Shown one piece after another: positions 57,440-64,000 of a DNA stretch of 64,000 bases (its first letter is position 1; every line of letters starts with the position of its first letter). Source of the stretch: Lamellibrachia columna (Eukaryota; Annelida; Polychaeta; Sabellida; Siboglinidae); contig OY759269.1 of the NCBI GenBank assembly GCA_963662155.1, positions 11,886,074 to 11,950,073 on the forward strand. Direction: 5' to 3'. A model generated the notes under the pieces. That model did not search any database. It saw nothing but the letters and a program-made list of their open reading frames with translations, and was not told where the DNA came from. The position numbers and the translations under genes were made by a program.

Positions 57440-58975
57440 CTTACAAATAATGAGAGTGAAGGAGACACATCGTGCAGCACACAACACCTTACAAATAATG
57501 AGAGTGAAGGAGACACATCGTGCAGCACACAACACCTTACAAATAATGAGAGTGAAGGAGACACATCGTGCAGCACACAACACCTTACAAATAATGACAA
57601 TGGAGGAAACACATCGTGCAGCACACAACACCTTACAAATAATGAGAGTGAAGGAGACACATCGTGCAGCACACAACACCTTACAAATAATGAGAGTGAA
57701 GGAGACACATCGTGCAGCACACAACACCTTACAAATAATGAGAGTGAAGGAGACACATCGTGCAGCACACAACACCTTACAAATAATGAGAGTGAAGGAG
57801 ACACATCGTGCAGCACACAACACCTTACAAATAATGAGAGTGAAGGAGACACATCGTGCAGCACACAACACCTTACAAATAATGACAATGGAGGAAACAC
57901 ATCGTGCAGCACACAACACCTTACAAATAATGAGAGTGAAAGAGACACATCGTGCAGCACACAACACCTTACAAATAATGAGAGTGAAGGAGACACATCG
58001 TGCAGCACACAACACCTTACAAATAATGAGAGTGAAGGAGACACATCGTGCAGCACACAACACCTTACAAATAATGAGAGTGAAGGAGACACATCGTGCA
58101 GCACACAACACCTTACAAATAATGAGAGTGAAGGAGACACATCGTGCAGCACACAACACCTTACAAATAATGAGAGTGAAGGAGACACATCGTGCAGCAC
58201 ACAACACCTTACAAATAATGACAATGGAGGAAACACATCGTGCAGCACACAACACCTTACAAATAATGAGAGTGAAGGAGACACATCGTGCAGCACACAA
58301 CACCTTACAAATAATGAGAGTGAAGGAGACACATCGTGCAGCACACAACACCTTACAAATAATGAGAGTGAAGGAGACACATCGTGCAGCACACAACACC
58401 TTACAAATAATGAGAGTGAAGGAGACACATCGTGCAGCACACAACACCTTACAAATAATGAGAGTGAAGGAGACACATCGTGCAGCACACAACACCTTAC
58501 AAATAATGAGAGTGAAGGAGACACATCGTGCAGCACACAACACCTTACAAATAATGAGAGTGAAGGAGACACATCGTGCAGCACACAACACCTTACAAAT
58601 AATGAGAGTGAAGGAGACACATCGTGCAGCACACAACACCTTACAAATAATGAGAGTGAAGGAGACACATCGTGCAGCACACAACACCTTACAAATAATG
58701 AGAGTGAAGGAGACACATCGTGCAGCACACAACACCTTACAAATAATGAGAGTGAAGGAGACACATCGTGCAGCACACAACACCTTACAAATAATGAGAG
58801 TGAAGGAGACACATCGTGCAGCACACAACACCTTACAAATAATGAGAGTGAAGGAGACACATCGTGCAGCACACAACACCTTACAAATAATGAGAGTGAA
58901 GGAGACACATCGTGCAGCACACAACACCTTACAAATAATGACAATGGAGGAAACACATCGTGCAGCACAAAACAA
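57440..58975. repeat. 48-bp minisatellite, 32 copies
   Basis: Units GAGAGTGAAGGAGACACATC plus GTGCAGCACACAACACCTTA plus CAAATAAT. A rarer unit type (GACAATGGAGGAAACA) recurs at irregular intervals (57595, 57883, 58219 and the final copy). 48 is 16 codons, so one plus and two minus frames stay open for over 500 codons; I do not call them. Confidence 0.98.
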
Positions 58976-59252
58976 TCAAGTGAAATAAATTAAACAGGAT
59001 GTATTGAATGTCAACCAGAAAAGGGCTGAATGAAACACTGTTCGAAACATGAAGGACCTTCACAAAAACAAGTGATGTTTTAATGTGGTAACTATTAAGA
59101 TGACTTACATAATATATTGCTCAGAAGGTACTCTGATCTGTAAAATGTAATAACTATAATTTTTTTTTAATTTAGACTGAAATTCAGTTATCATTTATAC
59201 ATGGTTTAACTTGAGAACTATCCTATTTCTTTTTACACTCCTAGCACAGCTC

Positions 59253-60014
59253 TCATTCACAGTACACTTTCAATAAAGGCGTGCTTCTGACCTTCATGTA
59301 TAATCTTGCCATAGAACTAACTCTCTCAGCACAAGCTGCCTGACTACAGTGAACTGTCTGACCACAGTGAACTGCCTGACCACAGTGAACTGCCTGAACA
59401 AACTCAACTACCTGATTACACAATTTGACGTGGATTCCTTGCATATGCATAACACATTCAAATACTGACACGAAGGTACTTTCTAGGTTGGTCACAAACT
59501 TGACAAAGAAAGGGGTTGCATAAACCATATTACTTTCTACGCGGTGTGCCTTCCGTCGCAAGAACTCATATTCAACTCCGTTTGGTTGACATGACATAAT
59601 TTGCAGCACAGCTATCTACTGGGTATCTTCTAAGTAGGTGTCCAGACATGTAACTGATTACATTAACCTGAGCTACACATGGCGGTGGCAAACTAACATC
59701 GACTCTGTACACAACTTTAACATCACATGCAAATTCAGTGCATCTTTTGTCCGTCTTTTGGGATTTAAACTGAGAAGTGTGGTATCCAAGTCATCTTGAC
59801 AGTTACCAAAGTCACTGGGTTTCGCAGGTTTATCAACAACGACCTGGCGAAAGGTAGCCCTAAACTGCTGAGGGTCAGTGATATCCCTGTTGCCAGCCTT
59901 ACCTCTGATGACTGAGAACCTGTTATCCACACAGTCATGATTTAGTCTGTTGGGTAAAGGGAAAATTAAAAAACCTATGTATATAAAGTTCTGACCAAAG
60001 TTGAGTGAACGCAT
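59253..60014 (-). mobile_element. P-element/THAP9-type transposase C-terminal fragment
   Basis: On the minus strand 60014-59673 reads PLPNRLNHDCVDNRFSVIRG, then ITDPQQFRATFRQVVV. This matches the conserved N-Q-D-x-L-E-x-x-F-S-x-I-R-G block and following Q-F-R-x-A-x-R block of P-type transposases. After a frameshift 59609-59253 continues with FVTNLESTFVSVFECVMHMQ and ends SSMARLYMKVRS, resembling the C-terminal R/K-rich end of these proteins. The THAP and catalytic parts are missing, cut by the gypsy element at about 60015. Confidence 0.75.
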
Positions 60015-60120
60015 TTACTGAAGTTTTTCAACCTTCCAAGCAAGGTACTGATTTCCCATATGGTCTTGAAACAGGATTTAGAAATGTCAGAACATTCTAT
60101 AAAATCCACACAGGTACTCA

Positions 60121-60378
60121 GTGACAATGGCCCTCGGTGACAATACGTTGCTTATGCAATGGAAAGGACCTTATGAGGTAATAAAGCAGGCCGTGTTAAC
60201 CGATTACCGAACCCGGGTTGGAAACAACACTAATGTCTTCCATCTGAACATGTTAAAGACATATGTTTCCAGGTCAACGGAGGAAGTAATGTCTACTGCA
60301 GCTATCTTGGATCCTCCTGGTGATTCTTCCTTAGAGATAGAACCACTGCTGGGGAAACCGGGAGAGACCATTAAGTAG
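60121..60378 (+). mobile_element. Ty3/gypsy integrase C-terminal (GPY/F) fragment
   Basis: The frame contains LLMQWKGPYEVIKQ, the GPY/F module at the end of gypsy integrases, then VFHLNMLKTYVSRS. The following 20 or so codons (STAAILDPPGDSSLEI) begin the 89-bp repeat. This linker also precedes the RT part at 62959, so integrase lies upstream of reverse transcriptase, the order of Gmr1-like elements. Confidence 0.8.
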
Positions 60379-62961
60379 TGTCTACTGCAGCTATCTTGGA
60401 TCCTCCTTGTGATTCTTCCTTAGATATAGAACCACTGTTGGGAAAACCGGGAGAGACCATTAAGTAGTGTCTACTGCAGCTATCTTGGATCCTCCTGGTG
60501 ATTCTTCCTTAGAGATAGAACCACTGTTGGGAAAACCGGGAGAGACCATTAAGTAGTGTCTACTGCAGCTATCTTGGATCCTCCTGGTGATTCTTCCTTA
60601 GAGATAGAACCACTGCTGGGGAAACCGGGAGAGACCATTAAGTAGTGTCTACTGCAGCTATCTTGGATCCTCCTGGTGATTCTTCCTTAGAGATAGAACC
60701 ACCGTTGGGAAAACCGGGAGAGACCATTAAGTAGTGTCTACTGCAGCTATCTTGGATCCTCCTGGTGATTCTTCCTTAGAGATAGAACCACTGCTGGGAA
60801 AACCGGGAGAGACCATTAAGTAGTGTCTACTGCAGTTATCTTGGATCCTCCTGGTGATTCTTCCTTAGAGATAGAACCACTGCTGGGGAAACCGGGAGAG
60901 ACCATTAAGTAGTGTCTACTGCAGCTATCTTGGATCCTCCTGGTGATTCTTCCTTAGAGATAGAACCACCGTTGGGAAAACCGGGAGAGACCATTAAGTA
61001 GTGTCTACTGCAGCTATCTTGGATCCTCCTGGTGATTCTTCCTTAGAGATAGAACCACTGCTGGGAAAACCGGGAGAGACCATTAAGTAGTGTCTACTGC
61101 AGCTATCTTGGATCCTCCTGGTGATTCTTCCTTAGAGATAGAACCACTGCTGGGAAAACCGGGAGAGACCATTAAGTAGTGTCTACTGCAGCTATCTTGG
61201 ATCCTCCTGGTGATTCTTCCTTAGAGATAGAACCACTGTTGGGAAAACCGGGAGAGACCATTAAGTAGTGTCTATTGCAGCTATCTTGGATCCTCCTGGT
61301 GATTCTTCCTTAGAGATAGAACCACTGCTGGGAAAACCGGGAGAGACCATTAAGTAGTGTCTACTGCAGCTATCTTGGATCCTCCTGGTGATTCTTCCTT
61401 AGAGATAGAACCACTGTTGGGAAAACCGGGAGAGACCATTAAGTAGTGTCTACTGCAGCTATCTTGGATCCTCCTGGTGATTCTTCCTTAGAGATAGAAC
61501 CACTGTTGGGAAAACCGGGAGAGACCATTAAGTAGTGTCTATTGCAGCTATCTTGGATCCTCCTGGTGATTCTTCCTTAGAGATAGAACCACTGCTGGGA
61601 AAACCGGGAGAGACCATTAAGTAGTGTCTACTGCAGCTATCTTGGATCCTCCTGGTGATTCTTCCTTAGAGATAGAACCACTGTTGGGAAAACCGGGAGA
61701 GACCATTAAGTAGTGTCTTCTGCAGCTATCTTGGATCCTCCTGGTGATTCTTCCTTAGAGATAGAACCACTGCTGGGAAAACCGGGAGAGACCATTAAGT
61801 AGTGTCTACTGCAGCTATCTTGGATCCTCCTGGTGATTCTTCCTTAGAGATAGAACCACTGTTGGGAAAACCGGGAGAGACCATTAAGTAGTGTCTACTG
61901 CAGCTATCTTGGATCCTCCTGGTGATTCTTCCTTAGAGATAGAACCACTGCTGGGAAAACCGGGAGAGACCATTAAGTAGTGTCTACTGCAGCTATCTTG
62001 GATCCTCCTGGTGATTCTTCCTTAGAGATAGAACCACTGCTGGGAAAACCGGGAGAGACCATTAAGTAGTGTCTACTGCAGCTATCTTGGATCCTCCTGG
62101 TGATTCTTCCTTAGAGATAGAACCACTGCTAGGAAAACCGGGAGAGACCATTAAGTAGTGTCTACTGCATCTATCTTGGATCCTCCTGGTGGTTCTTCCT
62201 TAGAGATAGAACCACTGTTGGGAAAACCGGGAGAGACCATTAAGTAGTGTCTACTGCAGCTATCTTGGATCCTCCTGGTGATTCTTCCTTAGAGATAGAA
62301 CCACTGCTGGGAAAACCGGGAGAGACCATTAAGTAGTGTCTACTGCAGCTATCTTGGATCCTCCTGGTGATTCTTCCTTAGAGATAGAACCACTGTTGGG
62401 AAAACCGGGAGAGACCATTAAGTAGTGTCTACTGCAGCTATCTTGGATCCTCCTGGTGATTCTTCCTTAGAGATAGAACCACTGCTGGGAAAACCGGGAG
62501 AGACCATTAAGTAGTGTCTACTGCAGCTATCTTGGATCCTCCTGGTGATTCTTCCTTAGAGATAGAACCACTGCTGGGAAAACCGGGAGAGACCATTAAG
62601 TAGTGTCTACTGCAGCTATCTTGGATCCTCCTGGTGATTCTTCCTTAGAGATAGAACCACTGTTGGGAAAACCGGGAGAGACCATTAAGTAGTGTCTACT
62701 GCAGCTATCTTGGATCCTCCTGGTGATTCTTCCTTAGAGATAGAACCACTGCTGGGAAAACCGGGAGAGACCATTAAGTAGTGTCTACTGCAGCTATCTT
62801 GGATCCTCCTGGTGATTCTTCCTTAGAGATAGAACCACTGCTGGGAAAACCGGGAGAGACCATTAAGTAGTGTCTACTGCAGCTATCTTGGATCCTCCTG
62901 GTGATTCTTCCTTAGAGATAGAACCACTGTTGGGAAAACCGGGAGAGACCATTAAGTAGTG
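60292..62961. repeat. 89-bp minisatellite, exactly 30 periods, inside gypsy pol
   Basis: TCTACTGCAGCTATCTTGGA is at 60292, 60381, 60470 and so on to 62962, a spacing of 89 bp. The unit includes TAGAACCACTGCTGGGAAAA and ends ATTAAGTAGTG with in-frame stops. Copies differ at few sites (GCTGG/GTTGG, ACCACT/ACCACC). Its source is the integrase-RT linker of the retrotransposon. Confidence 0.98.
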
Positions 62962-63388
62962 TCTACTGCAGCTATCTTGGATCCTCCTGGTGATTCTTCC
63001 TTAGAGATAGCACTACTGCTAGGGAGAATGAGAGATACCATTCAGCAAATATTTATTTCACCCAAACTCGATTATTCTCAAACTAATCAGCTGGTTGGTC
63101 TGATCGAAGCATTTACAGAGTTCTTTTCGGAAAACCCTGGATGCACTAAATTTGTCGAACATACTATCACACTGAACACGACTAAACTTATTCAGGTTAA
63201 GCCTTATCCAATTCCTTTCGCCAATGTATCTGGCGTATTTAAGGAGGTAGATAAAATGTTCAAACTATGAGTAATCGAACCATCGAAATCTCCGTATTGT
63301 TCTCCTTTTTTGTTGCTTAAGAAAGCAGATGGAACAAACCGTCCAGTGGTATATTTCCGTCAGTTAAACCGAGCGACCACTTTCGACT
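62959..63388 (+). mobile_element. Ty3/gypsy RT N-terminal fragment
   Basis: After the linker comes SQTNQLVGLIEAFTEFFSEN, PGCTKFVEHTITL and VKPYPIPFANVSGVFKEVDK. Then, after a stop at 63268-63270, VIEPSKSPYCSPFLLLKKAD and GTNRPVVYFRQLN follow. This is the standard gypsy protease-RT junction and first RT block. It is cut at about 63388 by a CR1 copy, so polymerase box and RNase H are absent. Confidence 0.88.
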
Positions 63389-64000
63389 GGCAGATGTTAT
63401 TACATTTTGGGAAATGTAAATGCCTATATACAGGACACGGGACTTTGGATATAAACTATTATGGGAGATACTGTTCTAGGTACTATTGTAAAAGAACCGA
63501 ACTTAAGAATAACAATAAATGCTGATATGAAAGTTTCAGAATAGTGTGGTATTGCAGCTTCTAAGGGTAATCAAATTCCTGGGTTGATTAGGAGAAACAT
63601 AACATACAAGGAAAAAAGCTAATTATACCTTTGTATAAAGCAATGGTTAGACCTCATTTAGAATACTGTATGCAAGCTTGGAGATCATATGGTAAGAAGG
63701 ATATATACGCTTGAACGAATACAGAGGAGAGCAATAACATTATTCCAGAACTGAGAGACCATAAAAAGTGGTTTAACAACCACAAAGAATGTGGTTTAAC
63801 AACTCTAGAGACAAGAAAGTTAAGAGGAGATCAGATTGAATTTTTTTTAGATATTGAATGGGTATGAAAAAATTAAAAGAAAATATGTTTTTCTCACTCA
63901 AGAAAGATTGTAGAACTAGAGGTAATATTAGTAAAGGGTCAGTGTAGTTTGGATGTTGGATATCAGGAAGTACTCGTTCTCACAGAGGAAAATAAATGAA
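63389..64000 (+). mobile_element. CR1-like LINE C-terminal part, runs off the window
   Basis: Begins WQMLLHFGKCKCLYTGHGTL in CR1 frame and continues with INADMKVSEQ, IIPLYKAMVRPHLEYCMQAW, ETRKLRGDQIEFF and a final S-R-x-Y-S-F-S-Q-R-like block near 63970, with stops and indels. Same family as 3922, 6491 and 30964. Confidence 0.88.

Noticed and set aside
57233..58988. Frames over 500 codons on both strands
   Set aside because: 48-bp repeat, divisible by three, open in several frames at once; no independent evidence of coding.

Overview
The window is animal nuclear DNA, not bacterial. It holds one spliced gene with GT-AG introns, many decayed non-LTR (CR1-like and other), Ty3/gypsy, pogo-type and P-type transposon copies, and an unusually large amount of tandem repeat. 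Marine invertebrate is a safe inference. A cephalochordate (amphioxus) or other deuterostome is my best guess, because a gypsy element here has integrase upstream of reverse transcriptase (the Gmr1-like order, known mainly from deuterostomes) and because I recall minisatellite-rich introns being reported from amphioxus. The species cannot be fixed from sequence reading alone.

The only gene I can fully support lies on the minus strand from 27359 down to 7935. It is an SLC22-family (organic ion) transporter with nine coding exons. Every junction was placed by hand. All eight introns are GT-AG, the phases agree, and the exons sum to 1656 nt, i.e. 551 residues plus a stop, the usual size of the family. 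Its introns are filled with retroelements and minisatellites.

The most unusual structure is intron 4 (14394-15982). Starting 12 nt past the true splice donor there are 26 tandem 23-bp units, 25 of which carry an exact GTAAGT on the gene's strand. At the other end, 20-bp units repeat the true acceptor (GTTGTAG) up to exon 5. A second such array deeper in the intron carries a copy of the first 38 nt of exon 5. The splice sites themselves appear to have been tandemly amplified.

Layout: 1-1605, 52-bp minisatellite; 3062-7765, CR1 fragments nested with a GTACTT-rich DNA element; 7808-27385, the SLC22 gene with its introns; 28010-29690, dead gypsy element; 29779-38990, minisatellites (37, 30, 42 and 30 bp), a CR1 copy and long (TA)n/(GT)n; 39491-39729, possible terminal exon; 41046-44897, 77-copy 50-bp satellite; 45047-46335, (TA)n cruciform and a LINE fragment; 46985-51400, short arrays and a 460-bp duplication; 51429-54295, broken pogo transposon ending in a 77-bp array; 56017-56835, unrecognised candidate exons; 57440-58975, 48-bp array; 59253-60014, P-type transposase fragment; 60121-63388, gypsy element in Gmr1-like order split by 30 periods of an 89-bp repeat; 63389-64000, CR1 running off the end. 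By my addition about 21.5 kb, one third of the window, is minisatellite. The many long open frames inside arrays are products of repeat length and composition and are not called as genes.
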